DNA of 64,000 bases from JAGVPT01 sp963772165. GTDB taxonomy: Bacteria; Bacteroidota; Ignavibacteria; UBA10030; UBA8401. This document shows, piece by piece, positions 17,938-28,323 of this stretch. Location: contig CAVYWA010000023.1 of the NCBI GenBank assembly GCA_963772165.1, forward strand, positions 62,001 to 126,000. The letters are read 5' to 3'. The position numbers were made by a program, and so were the translations under genes. The notes under the pieces were generated by a model, which was given only the letters and a program-made list of their open reading frames with translations, had not been told where the DNA came from and did no database searches. The stretch's first letter is position 1. Every line of letters begins with the position of its first letter.

Positions 17938-20900
17938 CTATAATTTAGTCGCTACGACCGCTACGTCTTTCATCGTACGCACGACTCCGCCGGAAGAGTC
18001 GAGCGCTTCAAAGAGGATGATATACATCCCGATCCTCACGCGACGATTGTTGTCGTCAAGGCCGTTCCAGATGATCGTCCCTGAAGATGCGGCGGGTTCG
18101 TTGTTGGCGAGCGTTCGCACTAATCTTCCCTGAACGTCGAAACATCGGACGCGAATCATCGATGTCGTAGAGGGTAAAGAATATCCGATGGCGAGGAAGT
18201 CTTCAAAGCCGTCATTGTCAGGCGAGAACGGGTTGGGGGAAAGTGTTAGGTGTGCCGCCGAAGGAATTGACAGCGTAAAGATGCTATTGCGCTCCCCGGG
18301 AGTTGCGCCTCCCGGAGCAATCGACGAACTCCAGTTTTTCCGGTCATTGCTTCCAAGGGAGGGGTTCACACGCTCGAGAGACTTTCCGGTCGTAGTGGTA
18401 TTCAGTGCCGGGTTGTGCCATGATGGGGAATACCGTACGCTGTCTATCTGAGTATTCGTTATGTCGACAAGAACAATATCGTCACCGGAATTGTTGAGCG
18501 ACAAATCTTTGTTTGCAATGACGACCGCTGCCGTTGCGAGGTGAAGAAGGGCCGGAAATTGGATGAAGAGTGTTGAGTCTGCACCGACAACGGCAAAATT
18601 ATTCGGCGGCAGAAATAATGGTTTGTCGGAAATTCGGACTGTCGCTCTCCTTCCCGAACTCGACGGGGAATTCATGATTGTCCAATCTTGGAGGCTGATC
18701 GTATCCACGCTTCGATTGAACAACTCGACGAATTCAGAGCGGTTCGGCAGCGGGTCGTACATTATTTCGTTGATGACAACCGATTGCGGTTCAAATTTAT
18801 TTGCCGCCCAAATAAAAAATTCATTGTTTGATGTCCGTTGATCTTGAGGAAAATCAACCGTACACATAATCGAGAGAATGCCGTGTGCCGTTGTCTCCCA
18901 ATCACATTGAGCGGTCATCGAATCGCCCGGCGCAAGCGCGCCATCGTTGAAGCTTTGAATTAATTCTCCGGGCGATGCTACACTGTCGCCGTTTGCGTCA
19001 CAATAAAACCCTACCGTGAATCCGTTCGCTACATTTCTCCCGACGTTGCGGACAACCGCCGTTATGTGTAACCCGCCGTTCAGTATCGACGCATGTGCAT
19101 TCGCAACTTCCACATCAAAATCTTTTTTTGCCGATGTATTTTCCCTCCCAGGCGTTGGCTCAGAGCTTTTCCAATTCGCTGAATCCACCGACGATGAAAG
19201 ATCATCGATCCTTTCCAGCGATTTGCCGTTCGTGCCCCCCCATGACGGTTTGTACCAAACGCTGTCCATCGTTGCACCGCGGTTATCATACAAGACAACA
19301 GCGTCGGGTGTCGTGTTGTTTAATGCTGAAAATGGCGCGACACATACGATGCCCAAAATCGAAAAATAATTGCCTAACGTTGAATCCGACGCCGCTAGAA
19401 AGTACGCGCCGGGTTGAATAAGACATTTCGAATTAATAAGCGCGGCTTTTGATTTTACGTTGGCATCGGAAATTTTCCATCCATCGACATCAACCGGGCT
19501 AGTGCCGGCATTAAAAAGTTCAATCCATTCCGGCATTTTTTCGGGGGGTGCGTACATAATTTCGTTGATAACGATTGTATGCTGCCTCACGCCGACATCG
19601 AACAATAACGCCTGTGCGTTGTTTGTGGAATCGCCGTCATACTGATCATCCGCGACCGCAAAAATCCGTTGTTTTCCTTGCACCGCTATGGTCAGCGAGC
19701 ATGCCACTGTTTGAGAATCGGCGGGCAAGAGTTTGCCAATGTACTCTTCCCCGATACGTTCGCTCAATTGTGGAATTGAATCGTCGTTTGCGTCGAGGAA
19801 AAATTGGACGGAAATATTTGAGACCGTTCGGCGACCGACATTCTTTATCATCGCTTCTACTTCAAACGCATCCCCGGCTGCAGGAAAAGATGTTGAAAGA
19901 AAGATTTTTTCCATCGATACATCGTAATCTTTTTTGGTCAAACTGTTGACGGCTCCCGGCGTTGCTCCCTGAGGATTCCGTGAACTCCCCCAGTTGCCAG
20001 GTTGATTTGATGCCGTTGCAGTATCAATCCTTTCAAGGGATTTCCCGCCAGTTCCGCCCCATGAAGAGCTGTACGCAACGCTGTCAATCGCAAACCCCGT
20101 CGGGTCGAAGATGACAACGGCATCGAAATCGTTGTTCAATGCGGGAAAATTAGCTTTGACAATCGGAGCGTGGATCGAAGGATAATACTTGAGGATTGAA
20201 GAATCTCTGGCCACGAGAAAGAATTGACGGGGAGGGATGGAAGAGGATTGAGAATTCATGGTTCCACGAGAGGTTGTATTATCTCCAACCTTCCATTGTG
20301 AAAGCGAAAGCGTATCATCGGAATTGTTGATGCATTCGATCCACTCGGGACCGGCGGAGGGAGCATACATAATTTCGTTGACAAGAACCGATCGCGGAGA
20401 GTATCCTACAAAAATCGTTTTGGTCAACATATTATTTGTCGTATCCTCATCACCGGGGAAAATTAGGCGCACAGAGAACCGATGGCTGCCGGGAGAAACA
20501 GAGGGTTCGCTGAACGTAAACGTTGCAGAGTCGCCAACGTCGAAAAAATGAGTTACCGCTTGCTCGGCCGTTTGTTTCTCGTCTGTTCCCGACGAATCGG
20601 AATCTTTGTCATCGAACAATTGCAGTGTGAATGACAAAGAGCCGCTGAGCGCTCGGTTGGCAACACCGACATGTATGGATAATGATTCTCCTTCCCGCAC
20701 AGTTGCTGGCCCAAAGTCAATGTTCGTCAGCGCGAGGTCGAATCTTTTTTGCACGGTCACTTCGACATTGTCTATTCTGATCGTTCCCGTCGCCCCCGTC
20801 CCGTTTCCTGCAACACGCCACCGAAAACGGACATCGCGCTGGCCGCTCAACGAAGGCGGCAGCGGCAGACTCCGTAAAACATAATTTGTCGTGCCGGAAT

Positions 20901-21297
20901 TTTTAAGAGTATCTCCTATGTGAATCGCAGACAAGGTATCGTTGTCAACTATCGCCTCTATAAGAACGCCGGAATTGTGCGACGATGTCCGCCGCTCATA
21001 AAATTCCAGGCTACCGGCAATTTTTGCGGAAAAATCCATCGCCGGAGATGTCAGGCTCTGGGCAACTTTTGCGTCCGTCGACACAACGGCGTTCGGTGTA
21101 CTTAACGGCGTTGACGCCGATGTTGAAAAATCTCCCGACGAGGACTTACGAACGCTCGTCGACCATCCGGCGGGAAGCTTCGGTGCGACCACCGTATCGA
21201 ACTTTTCAATGAAGGGAAAAGATGATGTTTGTGCCGTGAGGGATGATTGGGTAAAATAAAAGAAGGCTACAAAGCAAAACAGCGAACGTGAAATCAT
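17938..21297 (-). CDS. Large exported protein with three lamin-tail domains and T9SS-type C-terminus
   Basis: 1119 residues. Signal peptide MISRSLFCFVAFFYFTQSS, then a jelly-roll-like region (GSLEFYERRTSS..VRFRWRVAGNGTGATG), followed by repeats of CARDB-like and lamin-tail domains. The lamin-tail starts are VLVNEIMYAPSAGPEWIE near residue 305, VINEIMYAPPEKMPEWIEL near 574 and VINEIMYDPLPNRSEFVEL near 838. The C-terminus is FlgD/T9SS-like (LSPNPFSPDNDGFEDFL, GRLVRTLANNEP, RRVRIGMYIILFEALDSSGG). Probably delivered to the cell surface by type IX secretion. No catalytic domain seen; adhesive or structural role inferred. Monocistronic. Confidence 0.9.
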   Translation of the reverse strand: MISRSLFCFVAFFYFTQSSLTAQTSSFPFIEKFDTVVAPKLPAGWSTSVRKSSSGDFSTSASTPLSTPNAVVSTDAKVAQSLTSPAMDFSAKIAGSLEFYERRTSSHNSGVLIEAIVDNDTLSAIHIGDTLKNSGTTNYVLRSLPLPPSLSGQRDVRFRWRVAGNGTGATGTIRIDNVEVTVQKRFDLALTNIDFGPATVREGESLSIHVGVANRALSGSLSFTLQLFDDKDSDSSGTDEKQTAEQAVTHFFDVGDSATFTFSEPSVSPGSHRFSVRLIFPGDEDTTNNMLTKTIFVGYSPRSVLVNEIMYAPSAGPEWIECINNSDDTLSLSQWKVGDNTTSRGTMNSQSSSIPPRQFFLVARDSSILKYYPSIHAPIVKANFPALNNDFDAVVIFDPTGFAIDSVAYSSSWGGTGGKSLERIDTATASNQPGNWGSSRNPQGATPGAVNSLTKKDYDVSMEKIFLSTSFPAAGDAFEVEAMIKNVGRRTVSNISVQFFLDANDDSIPQLSERIGEEYIGKLLPADSQTVACSLTIAVQGKQRIFAVADDQYDGDSTNNAQALLFDVGVRQHTIVINEIMYAPPEKMPEWIELFNAGTSPVDVDGWKISDANVKSKAALINSKCLIQPGAYFLAASDSTLGNYFSILGIVCVAPFSALNNTTPDAVVLYDNRGATMDSVWYKPSWGGTNGKSLERIDDLSSSVDSANWKSSEPTPGRENTSAKKDFDVEVANAHASILNGGLHITAVVRNVGRNVANGFTVGFYCDANGDSVASPGELIQSFNDGALAPGDSMTAQCDWETTAHGILSIMCTVDFPQDQRTSNNEFFIWAANKFEPQSVVINEIMYDPLPNRSEFVELFNRSVDTISLQDWTIMNSPSSSGRRATVRISDKPLFLPPNNFAVVGADSTLFIQFPALLHLATAAVVIANKDLSLNNSGDDIVLVDITNTQIDSVRYSPSWHNPALNTTTTGKSLERVNPSLGSNDRKNWSSSIAPGGATPGERNSIFTLSIPSAAHLTLSPNPFSPDNDGFEDFLAIGYSLPSTTSMIRVRCFDVQGRLVRTLANNEPAASSGTIIWNGLDDNNRRVRIGMYIILFEALDSSGGVVRTMKDVAVVATKL

Positions 21298-21424
21298 TGG
21301 GCCCCCCGATGATTGCGGAATGAAGAACTATTGATTATTGCGGATTAATCTGTCAAATAACTATTGTTTCTGGAAATAATAAAAAATACGGGGAGGCTTT
21401 GTCAAATCCGTTACGGCCGTCCTA

Positions 21425-22972
21425 TTATCGCTTCAATTTCCCTTCAATCGTTGCAAGGAGCAATTCATTGTCGAACGGTTTGGGAAGGTATCCGTCAACG
21501 CCGAGCCTCATCCCTGCACGCACGACATACTCATCGCTGATTCCCGACATCAAAAGAAACGGCACTCCGTCAAAACGCCGGCTGTTCCTCACTTGATTGT
21601 AGAATTCAAACCCGCCTTCCGTCGGCGAGGGAAACATTACATCGGAAAGAATTAAATTGGGTGTTTGTTTTTCCAGGATCGCCATTGCACTTTCCACGCT
21701 CTCGGCAATAAGCACTGTGTAGCCGTGCCTGCGGAGAATCGCCGAGTACGTCAGGAGAATGGTTTTCTCGTCGTCGACAATAAGAATGGTGCCAAGCGAT
21801 GGGGGAGACCGCCGCGCTTCCAGAATTTTCGCTTCGGCATCTTTGTGGTCTTCCATCGAAATGCCGTACCGTCGTCGCATCAACTCCAGGACCCGCTCTT
21901 CGTTTTCGCTGACGACGCCGTCGTGCAGAACGATACGCAGCGCTTGAACATATGCTTCAGTCTTAATCTCTTTCTCCAAACGCGCATGTTCTTCATCGGA
22001 GATGTTGAACAGGCTGCGAATTTTTACAAGTTCGGCGGCTTCCTTCTCGGTAAGAATGCCGTCAAACCACATCTCGTCCAGAATCTCGCGGTACATCTTC
22101 AACCGCCCTTCCAGTTTTTGCGTTGCTTCGACGGAAATTGGCGTTGACGGTTGAGGAGACGGTTTTGCCGGAGGCGCCGGTGGAATTGGTACAGCTTTTG
22201 GTGGAACCGGAGGAATTGGCGCGCGCGGCGGCGAAACTGGAACCGCTGTCGACGGAGCTTGAGTTGGCGGTGTCGACACACGCTGCGGCGAAGCGGGTAC
22301 AGCTGAAGGAGTTTGTCCGGGCGGGGCTGCCGTTGTTCGTTTAACGGAGGGAGCGGGGATCGGCGTGGCTTCCTTCTTCATTAGCATTTCAATGGTCTGC
22401 GAATACGCCTGTGCAAAATGATTTGTCGGATCAAGGCCGAATACTTTTGCGACTTGTTCAAGGGCGCGTTGGTATTGCTGGAGTTGAATCAATCGATCCG
22501 CCTCTCTCAGGTATTGAGAGATCAATTCAATTTTTTTGTCCAGGGTGAGGTTCTGAGTATAGGTGCGCGCTTGAGTTACCGAGTCGGCCCTTTTTTGCAT
22601 CGTGTGGATGCGGTCCAGCATTGAGCGCCCCTGGTAATTGTCGGGGTCGGTTTGCAGCACGCGTTCAGTCTCGATCAATGCTTCGTCGAAGCGGCCGGCA
22701 AGAAAGTGTTCATCGGCAATCCGGAGATGTCTGTAGATGCCTTCTTTCGTCAGGGGGGCGACAACGGGGTTTCGGGCTGATTCCTCTTCTTTTTTCTGAA
22801 GAGAGCGGATTCGTTCTTGAAGTGTGCGCCCCTGATAATTTTTCGGGTCGATTTGGAAAATATAATCGACTTCTATTAACGCTTCGGAATAACGCCGGGA
22901 TCGCACGAAGTCTTCGGCATTGCGGAGATGTTTGGCAATTTTTTCAAGCGCTGGATTCATGGCCGGCATCAT
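21425..22972 (-). CDS. TPR-like / TerB-like protein with C-terminal receiver domain
   Basis: 515 residues. N-terminal half: three short repeats of the kind HLRNAEDFVRSRRYSEALIEV..IDPKNYQGRTLQERI, two of them ending NYQGRxxxxRI. A Pro-rich linker (~residues 205-270) follows, then a helical TerB-like segment (WFDGILTEKEAAELVKIRSLF and LHDGVVSENEERVLELMRR, each an acidic D-G-xxxxE loop). The last ~120 residues are a receiver: ILIVDDEKTILL, phospho-Asp in LILSDVMF, Lys in LPKPFDNELL. No output domain follows. MMPAMNPALEK leaves the start ambiguous (22972 or 22960). Domain calls firm for the receiver, moderate for TerB-like. Confidence 0.82.
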   Translation of the reverse strand: MMPAMNPALEKIAKHLRNAEDFVRSRRYSEALIEVDYIFQIDPKNYQGRTLQERIRSLQKKEEESARNPVVAPLTKEGIYRHLRIADEHFLAGRFDEALIETERVLQTDPDNYQGRSMLDRIHTMQKRADSVTQARTYTQNLTLDKKIELISQYLREADRLIQLQQYQRALEQVAKVFGLDPTNHFAQAYSQTIEMLMKKEATPIPAPSVKRTTAAPPGQTPSAVPASPQRVSTPPTQAPSTAVPVSPPRAPIPPVPPKAVPIPPAPPAKPSPQPSTPISVEATQKLEGRLKMYREILDEMWFDGILTEKEAAELVKIRSLFNISDEEHARLEKEIKTEAYVQALRIVLHDGVVSENEERVLELMRRRYGISMEDHKDAEAKILEARRSPPSLGTILIVDDEKTILLTYSAILRRHGYTVLIAESVESAMAILEKQTPNLILSDVMFPSPTEGGFEFYNQVRNSRRFDGVPFLLMSGISDEYVVRAGMRLGVDGYLPKPFDNELLLATIEGKLKR

Positions 22973-23202
22973 TTCGCGGCGCGAGGCCCTTCAATAAAAC
23001 CTATCAAAGGTATCAGGCGCTCAATGTGTATTCCAAGGTAGGAATACAAACGCACAAATTCAACCATGGAACAGGGATTTTGTGTCAAAACACGAACGTT
23101 TTTAGCTCTTTTCTTAAGAATTTTTAACAGCAAGAGAGCGGAATTATTCATATTTTATGTCCGGGCAAAATTTCCTTCACTATTTATTTTTGGGAGAGGT
23201 GT

Positions 23203-24354
23203 TTGAAAAAAATAGCGGTTATCTTCGGCACACGCCCGGATACCATAAAGCTCGCTCCTATTATCATCGAGCTCAAAAAAGAAAAGAAATATTTCGACAC
23301 CGTAACCATTGCCACGGCACAACACCGGCAGATGTTGGACCAAGTACTGGACGTTTTTAAAATAGTTCCGGACTATGACCTCAACCTTATGCAACCGAAG
23401 CAGTCGCTCGCAACGCTCACGCAAAACACCATTGCCGCAGTCGATACCGTCCTCGAAAAAGAAATACCGGATATGGTACTCGTCCAGGGCGATACGACAT
23501 CGACCTTCGTCGGAAGCCTTGCGGCGTTCTACCGGCGAATCCCGGTCGGACATGTTGAAGCCGGTTTGCGAACGAATGATAAAGGCAATCCGTTTCCGGA
23601 GGAGATCAACCGGAGGCTGACAAGCTGCATTGCCGACCTTCATTTCGCACCGACGGAGACGGCGAAGAAAGCGTTGCTTCATGAGCATGTTGACCGGAAA
23701 AATATTTTCGTCACCGGCAATTCGGTTATTGACGCTTTGAATATTTCAGTGAAGAAACAGTATGCGTTCGGCATTCATACGCTCAATCAACTCGTCTCCG
23801 AGAACAAGCGTATCATCCTTCTCACGATGCACCGCCGGGAGAACTGGGGCGAACCTATGCGCGACGCCTGCAACGCCATCAGAACGCTTGCCGAAACATA
23901 CACTGCAATAAATTTTATTTTCCCCGTTCATCTCAACCCTGTCGTGCGGGAAGTCGTGTACGGAACATTAGGATCGCTCAGCAACGTTTTCCTTATTGAG
24001 CCGCTCGATTATCTGGATTTTGTTAATTTGATGGCGAGGTCATATTTGATCATCACGGATTCGGGGGGCGTGCAGGAAGAAGGACCGTCGCTCGGCAAAC
24101 CGATCCTTGTCCTCAGAGAAGTGACGGAGCGCCCCGAAGCCGTCCGCTACGGCACGGTTAAGCTTGTGGGCCTGGACGGGAAAAAAATTATCGCTGCTGC
24201 AAAAAAACTCATCGAAAACAAAACGGCGTATCAGGAGATGGCGACCGCAACAAACCCGTACGGCGACGGGCGTGCGTCCGAACGAACGGTGCAGGTGATA
24301 AAAAAATATTTCGGCGCGCCCGGAAACACCATTCATGAATTCAAGCCACGGTAG
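23203..24354 (+). CDS. wecB: UDP-N-acetylglucosamine 2-epimerase (non-hydrolysing)
   Basis: Interconverts UDP-GlcNAc and UDP-ManNAc in the cytosol. 383 residues. Opens MKKIAVIFGTRPDTIKLAPI, with QHRQMLDQVL, VQGDTTSTF, GHVEAGLRTND, PFPEEINRRL, TMHRRENWG and DSGGVQEEGPSLGKPILVLR, all signature stretches. The start is TTG (23203-23205), supported by GGGAGAGG at 23192-23199; no nearer ATG fits. First gene of an operon with the deacetylase-like giant 12 bases downstream and a GT2 after that, implying that ManNAc or a derivative feeds an exported polysaccharide. Confidence 0.95.
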   Translation: MKKIAVIFGTRPDTIKLAPIIIELKKEKKYFDTVTIATAQHRQMLDQVLDVFKIVPDYDLNLMQPKQSLATLTQNTIAAVDTVLEKEIPDMVLVQGDTTSTFVGSLAAFYRRIPVGHVEAGLRTNDKGNPFPEEINRRLTSCIADLHFAPTETAKKALLHEHVDRKNIFVTGNSVIDALNISVKKQYAFGIHTLNQLVSENKRIILLTMHRRENWGEPMRDACNAIRTLAETYTAINFIFPVHLNPVVREVVYGTLGSLSNVFLIEPLDYLDFVNLMARSYLIITDSGGVQEEGPSLGKPILVLREVTERPEAVRYGTVKLVGLDGKKIIAAAKKLIENKTAYQEMATATNPYGDGRASERTVQVIKKYFGAPGNTIHEFKPR

Positions 24355-24366
24355 GATTCCCACGAG

Positions 24367-27300
24367 ATGAAAAAGTTTATTCGATTATCCATCATCGCAA
24401 CGGCGATTTTTGCCTTTTCCCAATACGGCATCGGCCAAGAATATCCCCAAAAGAAAATCTTGATCGCCGTCGAAGGAAATACCGACCTGAAAAATTTTGC
24501 TATCGGCGATGGACGGCAGCTTGCGGAGTTGCTCGGCCACTTCAACACCGCGGTGACGATTAAGGGAGTCAACAAATACAACCCAGGCGAGATCAATACG
24601 TTCGACTATACCTTCTATATCGGCTTCAACGGGCGAAACGTTGTGCCGGCAAAATTTCTCGACGATGTGCTTGCGACAAAAAAACCGGTCGTCTGGATGA
24701 ACACCGGAATGATCGAGTTCTCGGAAAAATACAACCTCCGGAAGAAGTACGGCTTCAGCGTTTCTACGCTCGATTCGCTTGACGATTTCGACATGGTGAA
24801 ATCAAACAACAAGGTCTTCACCAAGGGAGAGCCGAATGCAAACATTATTGATATCTCGAACCGGCGTCTCGTCACCGTTGTTGCGGTTGCGTATTCAACC
24901 AAGAAGCGGAGAGAAATTCCCTACATCATCAAGTCGAAGAATTTGATGTATATCGCAGATTCGCCGTTTGCGTCGGCAACCGAAAACGACCGGTATCTCC
25001 TCTTTGCCGACATGCTTCACGACATCCTCCACGAGCAGCATGAAGAGTCCCATTCGGCGCTCATCCGTATCGAAGACGTCGACCCGCTGCAAAGCCCCGA
25101 CCAACTGCGCGACATCGCCGATATTCTGTCGGCGCGGGGTATCCCGTTTCTCGTCGGCGTCATTCCGTTTTATGTCGACCCCGAAGAAGGGATCCGCGTA
25201 AGCCTGTCGGACAAGCCGGACTTTGTCGACGCGATCAAGTACATGGTAAAAAACGGCGGAACCATCGTCATGCACGGCATCACGCATCAATACAAAGGGA
25301 CAACCGCCGTCGATTTTGAATTTTGGGACGGAAGCACCGACAAGCCGATCAAAGACGAGACGGCGGAAGGGGACGCGAAAAAAATTGAAATGGGGCTCCA
25401 GGAGTTCATGAAAAACGGTTTGTCGCCGCTCATCTGGGAAACCCCGCATTACACCGCTTCTTTCACGCTCTACAACACGATTTCAAAATATTTCAGCTCG
25501 GCGATGGAGCAGCGGCTGGCGATCGAGGACGCCGATTACAGCCAGTATTTTCCGTACATCATCAATAAAGATTTGTTCGGACAGAAAATTTACCCGGAAA
25601 ACCTCGGGTATGTTCCGCTCAACCCGAACAAGGCCGAAAGCGAAGCGTACATCCAAACCATCATCAAGAATGCGAAAACAAACCTTTACGTACGCGACGG
25701 TTTTGCATCGGTGTTTTTCCATCCCTTCTTGGACCTCGATTTGTTAAAACAACTGGTCGATGGAATTCAAAAACTTGGATATACATACATCGACTTGCGC
25801 GAACAGAAGAATTGGGTAAAAATAAAGGACAGAATTATTCTTACGGGGAGCCAGAACTATACCATTCATCTGGAAGACCAGTATTTGTTCGAGGCGTACT
25901 TCGACCATACCGGAGAAATCAAGAGCAAGACGACTTCCGAGAAACGGCTGAAGGGGCCTATCACGAAGTCCATCGAGCTGGAACCGGGCGAGCTCTACAA
26001 AGCCGAGCCGACGGAATTCCGCGAACGCCCCCTCTCGTTCATCCAGAAAACGGAATACAGCGTTCAGAAATTGTACGACAACGTCTTCACGAAAGAAGAG
26101 GAGTGGAGCGATATTCGTGCAGCCATCCTGTGGAATCACCATGTGAAGGGGGCCGCCTTTCACGACCAGTCGTCGCTGGCAGCGCTGCTGCGCAACGTAA
26201 ACGTACAGGTCGATACATTCTTCATCGGCCAGCCGCTCAATCTGTCGCGCTACAACCTGCTCATTGCGCCGTACGCATTTATCGATTCGTTGAAGCAGAC
26301 GGATTACGACATCATCAACGATTTTGTTGAAAGCGGCGGGAACATCATTACCGACACAAAGAATGACCTTGCCGAAGAACTCGGCATCAGCTTCACCCAA
26401 ACGCGCATCCGCGTCGGCAGGATTCACGATCGGTATTTTCCCGAGGAGCGGATCGCCTGGCGATACCCCGAGCTTGTCAGCAAGTTTGAAACCGAGGGGG
26501 TCGATGAAGTCTTCTGCGTCGACGATGTCACCGAAACGCCGATGGTGATCGGGAAAAAGTTCGGCAAGGGAAAAGTCATTTTTTTCAACTCGTCGTTTGA
26601 CTCGTACTCTCAGCACGGGTACAGCCAGTACCCGTTCGCGCTGGAGTACGTGAGAAAATATTTCCACCTCCGGCCGATTGTCCGCCGCGAGAATCTGGAG
26701 ATGTACTTCGACCCTGGATTTCGAAAGACCTACAGCATCGAAGCGCTCATCAAACAGTGGGTCAACCAGGGTGTACGCATTGTCCACGTTGCCGGATGGA
26801 ACCAGTTCCCGAAATATACGTACGATTACAAACGGCTCATCACCCTGGCGCACGCGAACGGCATCTTAGTGTACGCATGGTTCGAACCCCCGCAGGTAAG
26901 CAAAAAATTCTGGGACGAACATCCCTGGTGGAGGGAAAAGAATTATAAGGGGGAAGACATTCCTCCCATGTGGCGGTATGCGATGGCGCTGGAAGACGAC
27001 AGCTGCCTGGCGGTCATGTCGGATGAGTATACAAAAATCCTCAACGGCTACGACTGGGACGGTGTGAACCTTGCAGAATTATACTTCGAAGCCGGCAAAG
27101 GCTTCGAGAATCCCGAGATTTTTGCACCGATGCATCCTTCGGCGCGGAGAGAAATCAAGAAAAAATATGGGTTCGACCTCGACTCGATCTTCAGCCAGCA
27201 ATCGCCGACTTTCTGGAAAACAAACCCGGCTGTGATGAACGCCGTTGTCGATTACAGGGTGGGTCAATTGACGCTCGCGTATGAATCGTTTCTTTCGTCA

Positions 27301-28320
27301 TTCACGGAGATCGCGAAGCGGAAACCGGGCTTCCAGATTGTCGTGACGGCGATGGATGCGTACGGCTCTCCAGAACTCCGCGAATACCTTGGTGTCGATA
27401 TGAACCAAATTATCGCGCTGCAAAAAAAATACCAGTTCGTCCTCCAGGTTGAGGACCCGGAAAATCTCTGGTCGACCGACCCGGGGCGGTATATCGAAAT
27501 TGGCAAACGCTACGCCAAGATCCTTGGGGACAGCACCAAGCTTGCGCTTGACCTCAACATCGTAAACTTCAGAAAAAAAGAAGCGATCACGCCGTTTCCG
27601 ACGCTGATCCAAACCGGGTCGGAAAGCTTTTATCTTGTGAAGGCCGCAGCACTCGGAGCCCCGCGGTTCACGATCTATTCTGAATCGAGCGTTAACCCCC
27701 AGGACATGGGTTTTCTTGCAAACGCGCTTGCGGCAGATGTCCGCTACCACTACACGGACGACGGATATCAATTGAACTCGCCGTATTCGTTCGTGTGCAA
27801 ATTGCCGAAGGTCATTTCCGAAATCAACGTGGACAATGTGCCCCTCTCGCCGTTCAGGGATAATTTATTCGTCATTCCGGCCGGCCATCATCACATCTCA
27901 CTGAACCGGGAAGCCGTGAACACGTTCTCCACTCACGAGCTCCAGGCAAAAATCATGTCGATCGCCGGAAATTTGCTTTCGGTGACGCATGGATTACGCA
28001 CGATCGATTTTGAATACGAATCGGCAACGCGCGCGATTGCGTCGTTCAATGTCGCACCGTCATCCGTGAGGGTCGACCACGAGGAGTATCCCTTTACCGT
28101 CATGAAAGGGAACGACTGCTTCAGCATTTTTCTTCCACCGGGCAAACATTCTGTTGAACTCATCGCGGGGGACCAATTTTCGTTCGGTGTGAACGTTACA
28201 AGCCTGTGGTCGACCACGGCGATCGCCATTTTCGGCGTCCTTGCAGTGACTTCCCTTTTTCTGATGTACGTAGCTCTGAAAGTCGTTAAACGCGGTTACG
28301 CGCCAAGAAAGGTATCGTAA
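24367..28320 (+). CDS. Giant exported polysaccharide-modifying protein: DUF2334 deacetylase-like plus glycosidase-like barrel
   Basis: 1317 residues. Signal peptide MKKFIRLSIIATAIFAFSQ. A NodB-fold DUF2334-type deacetylase region contains RIEDVDPLQSP near residue 234 (metal Asp pair) and MHGITHQYKG near 302 (metal His). A middle segment (~residues 600-770) looks like a Rossmann/amidotransferase-type module (YNLLIAPYAFI, ESGGNIITDTKNDL, KGKVIFFNSSFDS). From ~780 to 1130 there is a TIM-barrel-like region (GWNQFPKYTYDY, YAWFEPPQVSKKFW, DWDGVNLAELYFEA, VVTAMDAYG). One membrane helix near residue 1285 anchors the end. It recalls PgaB and PelA, which also pair deacetylase and hydrolase, but in another order and with an extra module. 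Acetyl removal and cleavage of the polymer made by the next gene are inferred. Confidence 0.85.
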   Translation: MKKFIRLSIIATAIFAFSQYGIGQEYPQKKILIAVEGNTDLKNFAIGDGRQLAELLGHFNTAVTIKGVNKYNPGEINTFDYTFYIGFNGRNVVPAKFLDDVLATKKPVVWMNTGMIEFSEKYNLRKKYGFSVSTLDSLDDFDMVKSNNKVFTKGEPNANIIDISNRRLVTVVAVAYSTKKRREIPYIIKSKNLMYIADSPFASATENDRYLLFADMLHDILHEQHEESHSALIRIEDVDPLQSPDQLRDIADILSARGIPFLVGVIPFYVDPEEGIRVSLSDKPDFVDAIKYMVKNGGTIVMHGITHQYKGTTAVDFEFWDGSTDKPIKDETAEGDAKKIEMGLQEFMKNGLSPLIWETPHYTASFTLYNTISKYFSSAMEQRLAIEDADYSQYFPYIINKDLFGQKIYPENLGYVPLNPNKAESEAYIQTIIKNAKTNLYVRDGFASVFFHPFLDLDLLKQLVDGIQKLGYTYIDLREQKNWVKIKDRIILTGSQNYTIHLEDQYLFEAYFDHTGEIKSKTTSEKRLKGPITKSIELEPGELYKAEPTEFRERPLSFIQKTEYSVQKLYDNVFTKEEEWSDIRAAILWNHHVKGAAFHDQSSLAALLRNVNVQVDTFFIGQPLNLSRYNLLIAPYAFIDSLKQTDYDIINDFVESGGNIITDTKNDLAEELGISFTQTRIRVGRIHDRYFPEERIAWRYPELVSKFETEGVDEVFCVDDVTETPMVIGKKFGKGKVIFFNSSFDSYSQHGYSQYPFALEYVRKYFHLRPIVRRENLEMYFDPGFRKTYSIEALIKQWVNQGVRIVHVAGWNQFPKYTYDYKRLITLAHANGILVYAWFEPPQVSKKFWDEHPWWREKNYKGEDIPPMWRYAMALEDDSCLAVMSDEYTKILNGYDWDGVNLAELYFEAGKGFENPEIFAPMHPSARREIKKKYGFDLDSIFSQQSPTFWKTNPAVMNAVVDYRVGQLTLAYESFLSSFTEIAKRKPGFQIVVTAMDAYGSPELREYLGVDMNQIIALQKKYQFVLQVEDPENLWSTDPGRYIEIGKRYAKILGDSTKLALDLNIVNFRKKEAITPFPTLIQTGSESFYLVKAAALGAPRFTIYSESSVNPQDMGFLANALAADVRYHYTDDGYQLNSPYSFVCKLPKVISEINVDNVPLSPFRDNLFVIPAGHHHISLNREAVNTFSTHELQAKIMSIAGNLLSVTHGLRTIDFEYESATRAIASFNVAPSSVRVDHEEYPFTVMKGNDCFSIFLPPGKHSVELIAGDQFSFGVNVTSLWSTTAIAIFGVLAVTSLFLMYVALKVVKRGYAPRKVS

Positions 28321-28323
28321 GCC

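Noticed and set aside
25744..26853. 369-codon minus-strand frame inside the deacetylase-like giant
   Set aside because: Antisense to a clearly coding frame; its composition (Arg/Val/Asp-rich) is typical of a shadow frame, and it has no domain or ribosome site.
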